In this document: in pieces, positions 38,532 through 48,761 of the stretch
Numbering within the stretch: position 1 is the stretch's first letter
How the letters are laid out: the number at the start of each line of letters is the position of its first letter
Assembly: GCF_013170705.1 (NCBI RefSeq)
Contig: NZ_CP033334.1
Location: 5,185,501-5,249,500 of the forward strand
Direction of reading: 5' to 3'
DNA length: 64,000 nt
DNA from: Mesorhizobium loti
GTDB taxonomy: Bacteria; Pseudomonadota; Alphaproteobacteria; Rhizobiales; Rhizobiaceae
Translations under genes and position numbers: made by a program
Notes under the pieces: model-generated
Databases searched by the model: none
What the model saw: the letters and a program-made list of their open reading frames with translations, nothing else
What the model was told of the DNA's origin: nothing

Positions 38532-39861
38532 GGGTCATGCCTTCGATCAGGAGCGTCGGTGCGGCGGTGCCGAAATTGCGGTCGAGGTCATCAGCCGGCA
38601 CCATGTTGAGGAACATCGTCTTCAGGTTGGAGGCGATGGTGACCTCGGCGACCGGATAGGCCAGTTCGCCATTCTCGATCCAGAAGCCGGAAGCGCCGCG
38701 GCTGTACTCGCCTGTCACCATGTCGACACCCTGGCCGAACACCTCGGTGACATAGAAACCGGTCTTGAGCGACTTGATCAGATCCTCGGGCGAGCGCTCG
38801 CCCGGCTCGATGGCGAAATTGGTGGAGGACGGCGAAACGGAGGAGCCGCTGCGCGATCCGCGCCCGTTGGTGATCAGTCCCAGTTCGCGCGCCGCCGAAG
38901 TCGACAGGAACCAGTGGTTGAGCACGCCCTTGTCGATCATGAGAAGCTTTTCGCCCTCGACGCCTTCGCCGTCGAAGGGACGCGAGGCCTGGCCACGCGG
39001 CCTGAGCGGCTCGTCGGTGACGGTGATCGCGGATGCGGCTACCTGCTTGCCCATCATGTCGCGCAGGAACGAGGTCTTGCGCGCGACCGAGGCGCCATTG
39101 ATGGCGCCGGCAATATGGCCGGCGATGCCGCGCGCCACGCGCGGATCGAACACCACGTCGATCGGTCCGGTCGCCGCCTTGCGCGCGCCAAGCCTGCGCA
39201 CGGCGCGCTCGCCGGCCTTGCGGCCGATATCCGCCGGCGCGTCGAGATCGGCAAAATGCTGGCGCGAGGAGAATTCATAGTCGCGCTCCATGCCAGTGCC
39301 TTCGCCGGCGATGACGCTGGCCGAGCGCGAGAAACGCGAGCCGACATAGTGGCCAAGGAACCCGTGCGAGGTGGCCAGCACCAGGCCGCCAAGACCGGCA
39401 CCGGCGCTGGCGCCGGCCGAATTGGTCACGCCCTTGACGGCAAGTGCTGCCTCATCCGCCGCAAGGGCTGCTTCCTTCAACTGGTCGGCGGACACTTCGG
39501 TGGCATCGAACAGGTCGAGATCACGCGTTTGCCTTGCCAGCAGCGCCGGATCGGCCAGCCCCTGGTACGGGTCCTCGGGCGAGACTTTCGCCATGGCCAC
39601 GGCGCGCTCGGCAAGCGCTGCCGGGTCGGACGCAGCGGTGGCCGAGACACTTGCCACCCGCTTGCCGACAAAGACGCGCAGCGCGACATCCTCGCTCTCG
39701 GATGATTCCGTGCCCTCGACCTTGCCGAGCCGCACCGAAACACCAGTCGAGCGGCCGCGCACGGCAACCGCGTCGGCGGCATCGGCGCCAGCCTTTTTGG
39801 CAGCTTCGACCAGGGCCGCGACACGGTCGGTCAACTTTGCTGCATCAAGCGTATCGGTCAT
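38518..39861 (-). CDS. pmbA: TldE/PmbA family metallopeptidase component
   Basis: A 447-residue PmbA/TldE. Characteristic segments are VRLGKVEGTESSESEDVALRV near the N terminus, the central GPIDVVFDPRVARGIAGHI, and the C-terminal GFYVTEVFGQGVDMVTGEYSRGASGFWIENGEL. TldD and TldE together form a protease that acts on small unfolded or peptide substrates; TldE itself lacks the zinc ligands. No tldD is in the window. It is the first gene of the envelope operon. Confidence 0.95.
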   Translation of the reverse strand: MTDTLDAAKLTDRVAALVEAAKKAGADAADAVAVRGRSTGVSVRLGKVEGTESSESEDVALRVFVGKRVASVSATAASDPAALAERAVAMAKVSPEDPYQGLADPALLARQTRDLDLFDATEVSADQLKEAALAADEAALAVKGVTNSAGASAGAGLGGLVLATSHGFLGHYVGSRFSRSASVIAGEGTGMERDYEFSSRQHFADLDAPADIGRKAGERAVRRLGARKAATGPIDVVFDPRVARGIAGHIAGAINGASVARKTSFLRDMMGKQVAASAITVTDEPLRPRGQASRPFDGEGVEGEKLLMIDKGVLNHWFLSTSAARELGLITNGRGSRSGSSVSPSSTNFAIEPGERSPEDLIKSLKTGFYVTEVFGQGVDMVTGEYSRGASGFWIENGELAYPVAEVTIASNLKTMFLNMVPADDLDRNFGTAAPTLLIEGMTLAGA

Positions 39862-40024
39862 GCCTGTGATCCTGCTGCTACGGCCAGCCCATGGCCGCCG
39901 CCCACCATCTATTGTTCCAATCCGGCTTGTGCAATGGCGAAGGCCGGAATCAGTGGATCGATCGCAGGTGTCGGCGCCAGCTTCTTGGCGGGCGGATCAA
40001 GGACAAAGCCGGTAGCCGGTCGGT

Positions 40025-41071
40025 TCACGGCTCGGCCACGGGCGTCCAGATCACATCCTCGATCTTCCGGGCACCGGTCGCCAGCATCGCCAGCCGGTCG
40101 AAGCCGAGCGCGATGCCGCTGGCCTGCGGCATGATGGCAAGGGCGGCGAGAAAATCCTCGTCCACCGGGTAACGTTCGCCATAGATGCGCTCCTTCTCGT
40201 CCATCTCGAGGATGAAGCGCCGACGCTGTTCTTCAGCATCGGTCAGTTCGCCAAAGCCGTTGGCGAGCTCGACACCGCAGCAATAGAGCTCGAAGCGCTC
40301 GGCGACGCGGGCATCGCGCGGGCTCGGCCGGGCCAGCGCCGCCTCGGCGACCGGATACTCACACAGGATGGTCGCGCGCCCCTGCCCCAGGTTGGGCTCG
40401 ATCTTCTCCACCATCACCCGGCTGAACAGGTCGGCCCAGCTGTCGTCAGGCGCGGTTCGCAGGCCGGTTTTGGTCAAGGCGGCGTAGAGCGCGTGCCGGT
40501 CGGTGCCGCCATCGGCGGCGACGGTGGCCAGCAAATCGATGCCGGCATGTCGGGTGAAGGCATCCGCCACCGTCAGCCGTTCGGGCTCGGCGAAGGGATC
40601 GCAATCACGGCCCCGGAAGGAAAAGCGCATCGCCCCTGCCCTCGTCGCGGCCAGCGCCAGCAGATCGGCGCAATCGCGCATCAGGCTCTCATAGGTCTCG
40701 CCCGCCCGGTACCATTCGAGCATGGTGAATTCGGGATGGTGCAAGGGGCCGCGTTCGCGATTGCGGTAGACCGGACCGAGGCTGAAGATCCTGGGTTCAC
40801 CGGCGGCGAGCAGCTTCTTGCAGGCGAATTCCGGCGAGGTGTGGAGATAGAGCGGCGCGCGCGCGCCATCCGGGCCGACCGCCTCCGTGGCGAAAGCCGC
40901 CAGATGCGCCTCGTTGCCGGGCGAGACCTGCAAGGCCGATGTTTCCACCTCGATGAAATCGTTGCGGGCAAACCAGTCGCGCAGGGCAGCAGTCAGGCCA
41001 TTGCGCAGCAGCAGGCGCGGGCGGCGATCGGCGTGGACATGCGGCGTCCACCAGGGTGAAGCGGCGGTCAT
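40025..41071 (-). CDS. epmA: EF-P lysine lysyltransferase (EpmA/GenX)
   Basis: A 348-residue class II lysyl-tRNA synthetase-like catalytic domain without an anticodon-binding domain. Motif 2 is [13 protein letters not shown] (about residues 93-105) with [14 protein letters not shown]; motif 3 is [12 protein letters not shown] near the C terminus. EpmA attaches (R)-beta-lysine to EF-P Lys34. It is divergent from efp with a 129-bp spacer, a classical arrangement. No epmB (kamA-like) gene is in the window. Confidence 0.93.
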   Translation of the reverse strand: MTAASPWWTPHVHADRRPRLLLRNGLTAALRDWFARNDFIEVETSALQVSPGNEAHLAAFATEAVGPDGARAPLYLHTSPEFACKKLLAAGEPRIFSLGPVYRNRERGPLHHPEFTMLEWYRAGETYESLMRDCADLLALAATRAGAMRFSFRGRDCDPFAEPERLTVADAFTRHAGIDLLATVAADGGTDRHALYAALTKTGLRTAPDDSWADLFSRVMVEKIEPNLGQGRATILCEYPVAEAALARPSPRDARVAERFELYCCGVELANGFGELTDAEEQRRRFILEMDEKERIYGERYPVDEDFLAALAIMPQASGIALGFDRLAMLATGARKIEDVIWTPVAEP

Positions 41072-41200
41072 GAGCGGATTGAAGACGTGCTGGTGCGGGC
41101 AATGTCAGTTTGCAGCAGGGGCTGGCGGTTCGCGCCAAGATGCGCTACCAGCGCCGCACAAGCCGGCAAACGCCCGTCAACTCTCGCAGGATTTAAAACC

Positions 41201-41770
41201 GTGGTGAAAGTCATCGCCAGTTCGCTCCGCAAAGGCAATGTCGTCGACAAGGACGGCAAGCTTTATGTGATCCTCTTTGCCGAAAACATCCACCCAGGCA
41301 AGGGCACGCCCGTGACGCAGCTCGACATGCGCCGCATCGGCGATGGGGTGAAGGTTTCGGAGCGCTACCGCACCACCGAGCAAGTGGAGCGCGCCTATGT
41401 CGAGGAGCGCGAGCACACCTTCCTCTATGCCGACGGCGAAGGCTATCACTTCATGAACCCGGAGACCTACGACCAGGTGGCGGTGACGGAAGCCGTGGTG
41501 GGCGACGCGGCCCCCTACCTGCAGGAAGGCATGCCGGTGCAGATCTCGCAGTTCAACGGCATCGCGATCGCCCTTGTGCTGCCGCAGCGCGCCACCTTCG
41601 AAGTGGTCGAAACCGAGCCGACGACCAAGGGCCAGACGGCGTCATCGTCCTACAAGCCCGCCGTGCTCTCCAACGGCGTGCGCACCGCCGTGCCGCCGCA
41701 CATCGCGCCGGGCACCCGCGTGGTGGTGATGACCGCCGATGGGGCTTATGTGGAGCGGGCGAAGGACTGA
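41201..41770 (+). CDS. efp: Elongation factor P
   Basis: EF-P relieves ribosome stalling at polyproline motifs. The 189-residue protein begins [19 protein letters not shown]; with a GTG start at 41201 (AGG about 10 nt upstream), the loop residue Lys34 is exactly in place in HPGKGTPV. That lysine is the substrate of EpmA, encoded divergently next door. Domain layout (KOW-like, then two OB folds) and length are normal. Confidence 0.95.
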   Translation: MVKVIASSLRKGNVVDKDGKLYVILFAENIHPGKGTPVTQLDMRRIGDGVKVSERYRTTEQVERAYVEEREHTFLYADGEGYHFMNPETYDQVAVTEAVVGDAAPYLQEGMPVQISQFNGIAIALVLPQRATFEVVETEPTTKGQTASSSYKPAVLSNGVRTAVPPHIAPGTRVVVMTADGAYVERAKD

Positions 41771-42005
41771 GGGGTTTGGTGCGTCGGCGAAGCATAACTC
41801 TTTGAAACAGTTTTCGCGGTGCCATTGCAGGAAATGAGGATGCGGACGTTCTAGCTGTCGGCGAGGCGGAAGCGCGCGCCCAGTCCTGTTTACGAACCCT
41901 TGCACGCTTTCAAGGTCATTGACCTGCCGAGATCAAGATTTCCAAACCATCGGAAAGGCTGATCAATCCACGATCGAACATCCAATGCAGGCGCTCGAAG
42001 CCCCC

Positions 42006-42869
42006 TCACCCAGCCACCCTCTTCCCGCGCTTTCCCTTCCCGCCCCGCGCCTCCACCACCCTCTCAACCTCGCGCTTTAGCTGATCCTTGATATCAGCCG
42101 TCTCGCTCATCAATGCGTCGATCTTCAGGAAATCGAGCACGCGGTATTTTGACACTGCCGGGCGGACCAATATGTCGGGGCGGCATTGTTTCAGCTTGTT
42201 GGCGATGATCGACTGCATCATTAGCTGCGTGGCGCCGAACATCAGGTCGACGGAGGTGGGCTGCTTGCGGTCGACCTCTTCGGGCGCGCCGACGACGTCG
42301 ACGCCGATGATGATGTCGGCGTCGTTCTCGATCAGGTCGAATGGCACGGGATTGTAGATGCCGCCATCGATCAGCAGCCTGCCGTCGCGCATCACCGGGC
42401 GGAACACGGCGGGAATGGCTGCCGAAGCGGCCAGGGCGGAATGCAGGTCGCCATCCGCGAACACGGCCAGCTTATGGCCGAAGTAATCGGTCGCCGTCAC
42501 CTTCAGCGGAATTTTCAGCTCGGCGAAGGTTTCGGGAATGGCCTCGGGCAGAAACGCCTTCAGGATACGCTCGACATTGAACTGGCTGACACGGATGCCG
42601 TTCTGCATGGCTTCGGCGATCGTGCCCGGACGAGCGCGCCACATACGGCTCGCCACCTCGGCGCGCCGGCCGAGGATCGAGCGGGCGTAGTCGTGGATAT
42701 CCTTGCCGGTCATGCCCGCGGCCATGCCGGCACCCATGATGGCACCGATCGACGAACCGGCGATCGCTACCGGCTTGATACCGAGTTCGTCCAGCACCTC
42801 GATGACATGGATATGCGCCAGCCCGCGCGCGCCGCCGCCGCCGAAAGCTATGCCGAAAGTCGGGCTCAT
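42006..42869 (-). CDS. Patatin-like phospholipase family protein
   Basis: A 287-residue protein with GGGGARG (residues 10-16), the nucleophile elbow GSSIG (Ser40) and the catalytic Asp in LLIDGGIYNPVP (near 170), so the Ser-Asp dyad is complete. RssA/NTE-type enzymes hydrolyse lysophospholipids in the cytoplasm. It starts inside the last codons of the M16 gene (overlap 42866-42869), so it is coupled to the M16 pair. The C-terminus is basic. Confidence 0.93.
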   Translation of the reverse strand: MSPTFGIAFGGGGARGLAHIHVIEVLDELGIKPVAIAGSSIGAIMGAGMAAGMTGKDIHDYARSILGRRAEVASRMWRARPGTIAEAMQNGIRVSQFNVERILKAFLPEAIPETFAELKIPLKVTATDYFGHKLAVFADGDLHSALAASAAIPAVFRPVMRDGRLLIDGGIYNPVPFDLIENDADIIIGVDVVGAPEEVDRKQPTSVDLMFGATQLMMQSIIANKLKQCRPDILVRPAVSKYRVLDFLKIDALMSETADIKDQLKREVERVVEARGGKGKRGKRVAG

Positions 42870-44341
42870 CCCTTGCCGGCCCCCGCCAGCGGAGGTCCGA
42901 CCACCATGATGGTCGGCTCGGCCGTCAGCAGCTTTTTCGCAGCCGCCTTGACCTGGTCGAGCGTCACCGCGTTGATGTAACCGGCGCGGCGCTGCATATA
43001 GTCGATGCCGAGATCGTCGAGCTGCAATTCAACCAGCGTCGCGGCGATGGAACTCGATGAGTCCAGATTGTTGATGGCATAGGCGCCGATCAGGTATTTC
43101 TTGGTCGCCGCGAGTTCCGCCTCGGTCGGACCGTTCTCGGCCAGTTGCTTGACGACATCGCGCACGATGCCGAGCGTCTCGGCCGCGCGGTCAGAGCGCG
43201 TTCCGGTGGTGACAATCAGCGCGTTGGCATGATCCTGGTTGACCAGCGAGGAGTTGACGCCATAGGCCAGCCCGCGCTTTTCGCGCACCTCCTGGAACAG
43301 GCGCGACGTGAAGGTGCCGCCGCCGAGGATCTCGTTCATCAGCACCGCCGGGAAGAAATCCGCCGACTTGCGCTTCACGCCGGGCCAGGCGAGTTGCAGC
43401 GAGGTCTGCGGCAAGTCGTAATTGACTTCCAGATGCTGCGCCAATTTGGGCTCGATATCGGCGACAGGCGCGAGCGCCTGGTTCTGTGGCAGGTCGCCGA
43501 ACACCATGTCGAGCTTCTTCTTCAGCGTTTCGGCGTCGATGGCGCCGACGACGGCGATATGAAGGCCGCTGCGGGCGAACACCGCCTTGTGCAGGGTCTT
43601 CAGATCATCCTGAGTGATGGCCGCTATGCTCTTCCTGGTACCCTGGTCCGAGCGCGAATAGGGGTGGTCGCCATAGACGGCACGCGCCCATTTGTTCTGC
43701 GCCACCGTGTCGGGGTCGTTCTCGTTGGCGATGATGCCGGACAGGATCTGGGCGCGGATGCGATCGATCGGCACCTGGTCGAAGCGCGGCTCGTTGACCG
43801 CCAGCCGCAGCAGGTCGAACGCCTCGTCGCGCTGCTCGGCCAGCATGCGCATCGAACCATAGATGCCGTCGCGGCTCTCGTCGAAGCTCATCTCGGCTCC
43901 GGCATCGTCGAGCTTGATCTGGAAGGCTTCCGAATCGAGCGGGCCGGCACCCTCGTCGAACAGGCCAGTCATCAGATTGGCCAGACCTTCCTTGCCCGGC
44001 GGGTCCTGTGTCGAGCCGCCACCGAAGACCAGGCGGACGGCAACGATCGGTACCGAATAATCCTCCACCAGCCAGGCCGTGACACCCTTCGACGAGGTGA
44101 CGGACTGGATTTCCATGGCGCGGGCCGCAAGCGCCGGCGGGACCAGGAAGAGGATGGTGAGGAGCAGAGTAACCAGCGGAACGCCGATATGCCTTGGCGA
44201 CGATGTAGCAAGGTCGGCGCCGCCCCTCATCTGCCTGCCGGCATCCTCTCCCGGCAAACGGTCGGACGGACGCTCCAAGCGACGATTTCGCCAATCACCG
44301 GCTTTTGCGGTGCCAACGTCCATGAGGATCGAGTTCATCAT
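42866..44341 (-). CDS. M16 peptidase family protein, non-catalytic subunit
   Basis: A 491-residue M16 protein with an N-terminal membrane anchor/signal (about residues 50-72). Where the HxxEH zinc motif should be, the sequence reads STQDPPGKEGLANLMTG, so it lacks the metal ligands. Such proteins pair with an HxxEH-containing partner, here the upstream gene, whose stop overlaps this start (44341). ATG codons at 44341 and 44338 are equivalent candidates. It probably helps bind peptide substrates in the periplasm. Confidence 0.9.
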   Translation of the reverse strand: MMNSILMDVGTAKAGDWRNRRLERPSDRLPGEDAGRQMRGGADLATSSPRHIGVPLVTLLLTILFLVPPALAARAMEIQSVTSSKGVTAWLVEDYSVPIVAVRLVFGGGSTQDPPGKEGLANLMTGLFDEGAGPLDSEAFQIKLDDAGAEMSFDESRDGIYGSMRMLAEQRDEAFDLLRLAVNEPRFDQVPIDRIRAQILSGIIANENDPDTVAQNKWARAVYGDHPYSRSDQGTRKSIAAITQDDLKTLHKAVFARSGLHIAVVGAIDAETLKKKLDMVFGDLPQNQALAPVADIEPKLAQHLEVNYDLPQTSLQLAWPGVKRKSADFFPAVLMNEILGGGTFTSRLFQEVREKRGLAYGVNSSLVNQDHANALIVTTGTRSDRAAETLGIVRDVVKQLAENGPTEAELAATKKYLIGAYAINNLDSSSSIAATLVELQLDDLGIDYMQRRAGYINAVTLDQVKAAAKKLLTAEPTIMVVGPPLAGAGKG

Positions 44342-45693
44342 CAATTCCCCGCCTGTTGCTGCGGCAAGAGATAGCCTGACGTCGAGCGAGCCAGCACCAG
44401 GTAGCGTGCGGCGACGGCCTTGACCTCGTCGGCCGTGACCTTTCGGATACGGTCCGGCCATTGCTGGACATCCTGCACATTGCCGCCGGTGGCGAGCGTC
44501 GAGCCATACATTTCGGCCATGGAGTCCTGTTTGTCGCGGGTAAAGACCATCGACCTGATATAGCGGTCCTTGGCCTTTTCAAGCTCATCGGGTGTGACGC
44601 CGTCGCTGGCGATGCGCGCCACCTCGGCATCGACCGCGGCCTCGACGTCGGCCAGCTTGGCGTCGCCGCGCGGCGCGCCAAAGACGGTGAAATTGGTGTC
44701 GTCGAGCATGGTGCCCTGGAAATACGCACCAGCATTGGACGCGATGCCCTGCTTGACCACAAGCGCCTGGTAGAGCCGGCTGCGGTTGCCGCCGCCGAGG
44801 ATTTCGGCAAGCAGGTCAAGCGCCTCGGCCTCCCCCGGCTTGGCGGTGTGGTAGGATGGCACCACCCATTGCGTCGAGAAGCTCGGCACGCTGACGCGGG
44901 CGTCGGAGAGCGTGACGGTGCGCTTGGTGTTCTGCTCCGGCTCGACCGGGCGGACGCGCGGCGGCAGGTCCGGGCCGCGCGCCACCTTGCCATAGGTCTT
45001 CTCGGCCAGCGCCTTCACCGTCTCCGGTTCGACATCGCCGGCCACGATCAGCACGGCATTGTTTGGCCGGTAGTACTTGTCATAAAAGGCGGTGGCGTCG
45101 GTTCGGTTCAGCTGTTCCATCTCCTGCATCCAGCCGATGACCGGAATGCGATAGGGCTGGTTCTGCCACAGCGTGGCATCGACTTCCTCGTCGAGCACCG
45201 CCTGCGGATTGTTGTCGATGCGCGAACGGCGCTCCTCGAGGATGACATCGCGCTCGGTCTTGATGACATCATCCGTGAGGATGAGGTTGCGCATCCGGTC
45301 CGCCTCGAAGCCCATCATCTGCTCGAGCGCCGATGGCGCCACCGTCTCGTGGAAAGCGGTGTAGTCGTAGGAGGTGAAGGCGTTGTTGGAGCCGCCAATG
45401 TCGGAGACGGCGCGGTCGAACTCGCCGGCCGCGTGATTTGTCGTCGCCTTGAACATCAGATGTTCGAAGAAATGGGCGATGCCGGACTTGCCCGGCGGCT
45501 CGTCGGCGCTGCCGATCTTGTACCACACCATATGAGTGACGATCGGCGCGCGATGGTCGGGAATGACGACCACTTCCATGCCGTTGTCGAGCAGGAAGTC
45601 GGTGACCGTGCCATCATCGGCTGCAAGGGCGGGGCTGATCAGCGCCAGAGCGGTCGTCAGCAGCATTGCGCGCAGCCATTCAGGACGTTTCAT
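44341..45693 (-). CDS. M16 family zinc metallopeptidase, catalytic subunit
   Basis: A 450-residue M16 (pitrilysin/processing-peptidase-like) protein with a signal peptide (about residues 1-24, cleavage after ALA). The zinc motif HFFEH (HxxEH, near residue 75) and the downstream glutamate in [14 protein letters not shown] are present. It should digest peptides in the periplasm. It is the first gene of an M16-M16-patatin operon, with stop/start overlaps between all three. Confidence 0.95.
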   Translation of the reverse strand: MKRPEWLRAMLLTTALALISPALAADDGTVTDFLLDNGMEVVVIPDHRAPIVTHMVWYKIGSADEPPGKSGIAHFFEHLMFKATTNHAAGEFDRAVSDIGGSNNAFTSYDYTAFHETVAPSALEQMMGFEADRMRNLILTDDVIKTERDVILEERRSRIDNNPQAVLDEEVDATLWQNQPYRIPVIGWMQEMEQLNRTDATAFYDKYYRPNNAVLIVAGDVEPETVKALAEKTYGKVARGPDLPPRVRPVEPEQNTKRTVTLSDARVSVPSFSTQWVVPSYHTAKPGEAEALDLLAEILGGGNRSRLYQALVVKQGIASNAGAYFQGTMLDDTNFTVFGAPRGDAKLADVEAAVDAEVARIASDGVTPDELEKAKDRYIRSMVFTRDKQDSMAEMYGSTLATGGNVQDVQQWPDRIRKVTADEVKAVAARYLVLARSTSGYLLPQQQAGN

Positions 45694-45821
45694 CGATGGC
45701 TCCGGTTGTCATGACGGGACGATAGGCGGGGTTGCCAGCCGAGGCAAAGCGAATTTGTTCGTCATTTTGAAGGCGCTCGGCCTACCGTTTGACTTCGGAA
45801 GGGATCGCGAACGCGGGCGTA

Positions 45822-46376
45822 TCATTCAGCCTCGATGAAACGGATCACGGTTTCACCGTAATTGCGCTCATCCAGCACGGAAAAGCCCGGGCCTGGTTCG
45901 AAGGGAACCGCCGCCGTCTCCTCGACCACGCACAGCGCGCCGGGGCGCAGCCAGCCGCCGGCTTTCGCCGACCGCAAGGCAAGCTCGCCAAGGCCCTTGC
46001 CGTAGGGCGGGTCGGCGAAGACGAGGCCAAACGGCGCCAGCGTGCCCGCCTCGCCAAGACCTGTCGCATCGCGACGAAAAATCTTGGTGCGGCCAGTCAG
46101 GCCGAAGGCCTCGACATTGTCGCGGATCAGGCCACGGCCTTCGGCGGATTCCTCGATGAAGACACCATAGGATGCCCCGCGCGACAACGCCTCCAGACCG
46201 AGCGCACCGGTTCCGGCGAACAGGTCGAGCACACGCGCGCCGTCCAATTGTTCGGCAAAACGATGCGCCAGCACGTTGAAGACGGCCTCGCGGGTGCGGT
46301 CGGTCGTCGGGCGGATGGCGCTGCTGCGAGGCGTCGCCAGCGGACGCCCACGAAACTCACCGCCGACGATTCTCAT
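45822..46376 (-). CDS. rsmD: 16S rRNA (guanine966-N2)-methyltransferase
   Basis: A 184-residue methyltransferase. It begins MRIVGGEFRGRPL, has the SAM-binding motif VLDLFAGTGALGLEAL (about residues 49-64) and the catalytic DPPYGKG motif (about 121-127). It modifies G966 in 16S rRNA. Its start overlaps the end of the pseudouridine synthase gene (46373-46376), so the two rRNA-modification genes are coupled. Confidence 0.96.
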   Translation of the reverse strand: MRIVGGEFRGRPLATPRSSAIRPTTDRTREAVFNVLAHRFAEQLDGARVLDLFAGTGALGLEALSRGASYGVFIEESAEGRGLIRDNVEAFGLTGRTKIFRRDATGLGEAGTLAPFGLVFADPPYGKGLGELALRSAKAGGWLRPGALCVVEETAAVPFEPGPGFSVLDERNYGETVIRFIEAE

Positions 46377-48520
46377 CGTGTCCGGGGACCCTTGGGGCCG
46401 CCGCGCGGCCGCTCACCGCCGCCGGCGCCGCCAGGACGCTCGCCGCGCGGCTTGCCGAACGGCTTGGCGCCTGCCGGTTTTCCGCCGGGTTTGCCATAGG
46501 ACGGTTTGAACGACGCCTTGCGCGCCTTGGCGTCGGCCGCCTTGGCGGCATCGGCTTCCGCCCTGCCCTTGCCGATCGGCCGGGCACCAGGCGCCATCCA
46601 GACATTGGCCTTGCGCTGGCCGGGCGGCTCGATCGGCCGCTGCTCGCGTTCGGATTTCTTGCCGCCACGAGGTTTGTCGCCGAAGCCACCGCGCGGCTTG
46701 TCGCCAAAACTGCCGCGTGGCTTGTCACCAAAGCCACCACGCTCTGGCCTCGGACCGCGCTCGCCAAAGCTCTTTTCCGGCCTCTCGCTTCTGTCGGGGC
46801 TTGTCGACAGTTTGCCGAGCGCCTCGTCGCGGCTGCCTTCCCGGCGCTTGCGGTTCTTGATCAGCCCGCCCTCGCCGATCGGCCGGCGCTCGCCATCACG
46901 CGTGAATTTCGGCCGTTCGGGTTCCGGCTCGCGAACCTCAGTGCGCCGCACCGGCTTGTTGGAGAAGGGCTTTGTTATCTCGGCATCGAAATTGGCGCCG
47001 GATTCCTCCACCAGGCGTTCGCCAAGCTGGTCGCGCAACACGCGGCCCTTGATCTCCAGCACATGGCCTTCGGGAAGGTCCTCGAGCTGGAACGGGCCGT
47101 AGGAGATGCGGATCAGCCGCGTCACGTCGAGGCCGAGCGCGCCGAGGATGTTCTTCACTTCCCGGTTCTTGCCTTCGCGCAGGCCGATCGTCAGCCAGGC
47201 ATTTGAGCCCTGCTCGCGGTCGAGGCTGGCTTCGATGGCGCCATAGAACACGCCGTCGACGGCAATGCCTTCGCGCAGCCCGGCAAGCGCGCTTTCCTCG
47301 ACCTTGCCGTGGACGCGCACGCGGTAGCGGCGCAGCCAGCCGGTGGCCGGCAGTTCGAGCACGCGCGACAGGCCACCATCGTTGGTGAGCAGCAGCAGGC
47401 CTTCGGTGTTGATGTCGAGCCGGCCAATGGTCATCAGCCGTGGCAATTCGGCCGGCAGCACGTCGAAGACGGTCTTGCGGCCCTCGGGATCGCGGTTGGT
47501 GGTGACGACGCCAGCCGGCTTGTGAAAAAGGAACAGGCGTGTGCGTTCGATCGGCGGGATTTCCATGCCGTCGAGATGAATGATGTCGCCTGGCATGACA
47601 TTGAACGCCGGCGATGTCAGCGCCCGGCCATTGACCTTGACGCGGCCGGCGGCGATCAGCTCCTCGGCATCGCGGCGCGAGGCAAGCCCGGCGCGCGCCA
47701 GCCGCTTGGCGATGCGTTCGCCGGCCTCTTCCGTGGCTTCGGCGGACCGTGGTCGCGGCTTGAAGCCACCTGATGCCCCTTGCGGCCGATCACCGAAGTC
47801 GCGCTTGGGACGATCGCTGAAGTCGCGCTTCGGACGGTCGGAAAAGTCACGCTTCGGACGATCGCCGAAATCACGCTTGGGGCGATCGAAACGCTTTTCG
47901 CCGCCCTCTGCTGAAGCGGCAACAGGACGGTCGCCACGCGGCGCGTAGGGTTTGCGTGGCCCTTCACGTTTTTCATACGGCTTGCGTTCGCCATCGGCCG
48001 CCGTCGGACGGTCGCCGCGTGGCGCATAAGGCTTGCGCGGTCCTTCACGCTTCTCATACGGCTTGCGCTCGCCTTCAGCCGCCATCGGACGGTCGCCGCG
48101 TGGCGCATAAGGCTTGCGCGGTCCTTCACGCTTCTCATTCGGCTTGCGCTCGCCTTCAGCCGCCATTGGCCGGTCGCCGCGCGGCGCGTAGGGCTTGCGT
48201 GGCCCTTCGCGCTTCTCATACGGCTTGCGCTCGCCTTCAGCCGCCATTGGCCGGTCGCCGCGCGGCGCGTAGGGCTTGCGTGGCCCTTCGCGCTTCTCAT
48301 ACGGCTTGCCCGCAGGGCGCGGCCCCTTGCTGAATGGCTTGTCGCCGCCCTTGAAGTCGCGCTTCGGGCGCTCGCCCTCGGTGGCCATCGGACGATCGCC
48401 GCGCGGCGCGTAGGGTTTCTTGGCGCCGAAGGATGGCTTGCCGCCCCTGTCGCCTCGCGGAGCCGCGGGTTTCTTGCCCGGACCTTTTTGGCGCGGAGAT
48501 TTCTTGTCGTTGTCGTCCAT
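46373..48520 (-). CDS. RluB-type 23S rRNA pseudouridine synthase with repeat-rich extensions
   Basis: A 715-residue protein. An S4 RNA-binding domain (about 268-315) and a pseudouridine synthase domain (about 326-510, catalytic Asp369 in GRLDINTEGLLLLT) form the conserved core. The N-terminal 260 residues are basic and repeated: five 27-residue units beginning KPYEKREGPRKPYAPRGDRP (residues 72-206) and four DRPKRDFG/S octapeptides (about 212-245). The C-terminal tail (about 520-715) is also rich in Arg, Gly and Lys (FGDKPRG repeats). Disordered RNA-binding tails are common in alphaproteobacterial homologues, but this one is long. The ATG at 48520 gives the full protein. Confidence 0.92.
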   Translation of the reverse strand: MDDNDKKSPRQKGPGKKPAAPRGDRGGKPSFGAKKPYAPRGDRPMATEGERPKRDFKGGDKPFSKGPRPAGKPYEKREGPRKPYAPRGDRPMAAEGERKPYEKREGPRKPYAPRGDRPMAAEGERKPNEKREGPRKPYAPRGDRPMAAEGERKPYEKREGPRKPYAPRGDRPTAADGERKPYEKREGPRKPYAPRGDRPVAASAEGGEKRFDRPKRDFGDRPKRDFSDRPKRDFSDRPKRDFGDRPQGASGGFKPRPRSAEATEEAGERIAKRLARAGLASRRDAEELIAAGRVKVNGRALTSPAFNVMPGDIIHLDGMEIPPIERTRLFLFHKPAGVVTTNRDPEGRKTVFDVLPAELPRLMTIGRLDINTEGLLLLTNDGGLSRVLELPATGWLRRYRVRVHGKVEESALAGLREGIAVDGVFYGAIEASLDREQGSNAWLTIGLREGKNREVKNILGALGLDVTRLIRISYGPFQLEDLPEGHVLEIKGRVLRDQLGERLVEESGANFDAEITKPFSNKPVRRTEVREPEPERPKFTRDGERRPIGEGGLIKNRKRREGSRDEALGKLSTSPDRSERPEKSFGERGPRPERGGFGDKPRGSFGDKPRGGFGDKPRGGKKSEREQRPIEPPGQRKANVWMAPGARPIGKGRAEADAAKAADAKARKASFKPSYGKPGGKPAGAKPFGKPRGERPGGAGGGERPRGGPKGPRTR
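47903..48307. repeat. Five tandem 81-bp coding repeats
   Basis: These encode the 27-residue units of the pseudouridine synthase N terminus. At DNA level the copies form near-identical pairs, so duplication is recent and copy number may vary between strains. Confidence 0.85.
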
Positions 48521-48599
48521 GTGGCCTTCGTCCGTTTGCGCTGCTACATCGTGGCGCATCCTTTCGGGCGCGCAACGAACGCTGTAGCACTTTGATTTG

Positions 48600-48647
48600 G
48601 CGCATGATCTTTTCTGAAAATCGAGTCCGATTTTCAGGCTGATGCGC
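48600..48647. repeat. Rhizobial intergenic hairpin element upstream of tadA
   Basis: CTGAAAATCG (48614-48623) and CGATTTTCAG (48628-48637) form a perfect 10-bp stem with a 4-nt loop, flanked by GCGCAT (48600-48605) and ATGCGC (48642-48647), which pair as an outer stem. The design matches the dispersed GAAAACCG/CACTTTTC repeat family. Confidence 0.55.
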
Positions 48648-48761
48648 TCAATAACAGGATCATCAGAGTTTGTCAGGGAAAAGTGGAGGCCGGTATTTCC
48701 GGCAAGGGGAACGAAAATCAAAAGCTTGGCGTGGCGAGGAGATAATCGGAATGGAAACCGC

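Noticed and set aside
41771..42005. The 235-bp spacer between efp and the patatin gene, checked for RNA genes or a relic gene
   Set aside because: No tRNA-like fold, conserved frame or clear repeat was found.
47903..48307. The 81-bp repeats considered as a CRISPR-like array
   Set aside because: They are contiguous without spacers, lie in frame inside a coding region, and encode a basic protein repeat.
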